NCBI GenBank assembly: GCA_002391065.1
Contig: DGRP01000125.1
Span: forward strand, 1-11,541
DNA: 11,541 nucleotides
Source: Ruminococcus sp. UBA4385
Lineage (GTDB): Bacteria > Bacillota_A > Clostridia > Oscillospirales > Ruminococcaceae
Direction of reading: 5' to 3'
In this document: positions 11,461 to 11,541 of the stretch, in pieces
Position numbering within the stretch: position 1 is the first letter of the stretch
How the letters are laid out: each line of letters opens with the position of its first letter
The notes under the pieces: model-generated
What the model saw: only the letters and a program-made list of their open reading frames with translations
What the model was told of the DNA's origin: nothing
Database searches by the model: none
Program-made: the position numbers and the translations under genes

Positions 11461-11541
11461 GCAGGGAAAACCCTGCACCGCCACGCGTCGTACTTCTGCT
11501 TTGGCTTCACAGACCTTGAACGCGGAGCGAAATAGTGCAGG
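11461..11541. repeat. Hairpin-rich sequence at the right edge, possible repeat element
   Basis: GCAGGG-AAAA-CCCTGC (11461-11476) is a perfect 6-bp hairpin without a following T run on either strand. CCTGCAC (11472-11478) is mirrored by GTGCAGG (11535-11541) at the very edge, enclosing about 56 bp of GC-rich sequence unlike the AT-rich stretch before it. On - a frame of about 30 codons is open through it, but with no start seen. The identity is unresolved because the window ends here. Confidence 0.35.

Noticed and set aside
11461..11476. GCAGGG-AAAA-CCCTGC hairpin as an intrinsic terminator
   Set aside because: Neither strand has a T run immediately after the stem; the T run lies before it on +.

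Overview
The window looks like chromosomal DNA from a gut-type Clostridia member, most likely Ruminococcus or a close relative in the Oscillospiraceae. This is inferred from protein style, AGGAGG ribosome sites, sigma-A promoters with 17-bp spacers and tight 4-nt gene overlaps; no rRNA or marker gene fixes the genus. It holds nine full-length genes, one gene cut by the left edge and several gene remnants. I saw no CRISPR array, tRNA, rRNA or intact insertion sequence.

Left third (1-2300), a scarred region. A PhoB/OmpR-type response regulator runs off the left edge, with a ladder of TTTAAC hexamers upstream of its promoter. Then come two beheaded genes that meet head-on at 838/839: the first 20 codons of an alpha/beta hydrolase on +, and the first 18 codons of a cation/proton antiporter on -. 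The antiporter start still carries its own promoter, a fluoride (crcB) riboswitch and a terminator. Next on the - strand is a DUF4405-type multi-helix membrane protein. It is preceded by a frameshifted, truncated flavin-reductase gene whose promoter is well preserved and carries twin operators.

Middle (2300-4000). A two-gene unit encodes a small serine hydrolase and a GNAT acetyltransferase with an ATGA overlap. A third gene starts with another ATGA overlap but is cut after eight codons, where a short repeat (GGCAACACCGC) begins. The same motif lies beside the hydrolase remnant near 710, so it may be the end of a small mobile or repetitive element.

Central block (4000-9300), a galactoside-use divergon. 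On the - strand a TetR regulator, a GPH/MelB-type sugar:cation symporter and an intracellular GH36 alpha-galactosidase overlap one another in one operon. On the + strand lies a 484-residue GT-B-like protein of unknown function. Between them is a striking concentric palindrome. It contains two mirror-image promoters (TTGACA-N17-TAGACT) pointing outward, with a near-perfect 37-bp dyad covering both -10 boxes. The simplest model is that the TetR protein shuts both directions from one operator, which ties the GT-B-like protein to galactoside metabolism.

Right end (9300-11541). A sodium/amino-acid symporter of the SLC1/DAACS family has its own promoter and shares a bidirectional terminator with a convergent, unrecognised six-helix membrane protein. 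The last 80 bases contain hairpin-rich sequence that may be another repeat entering from the right.
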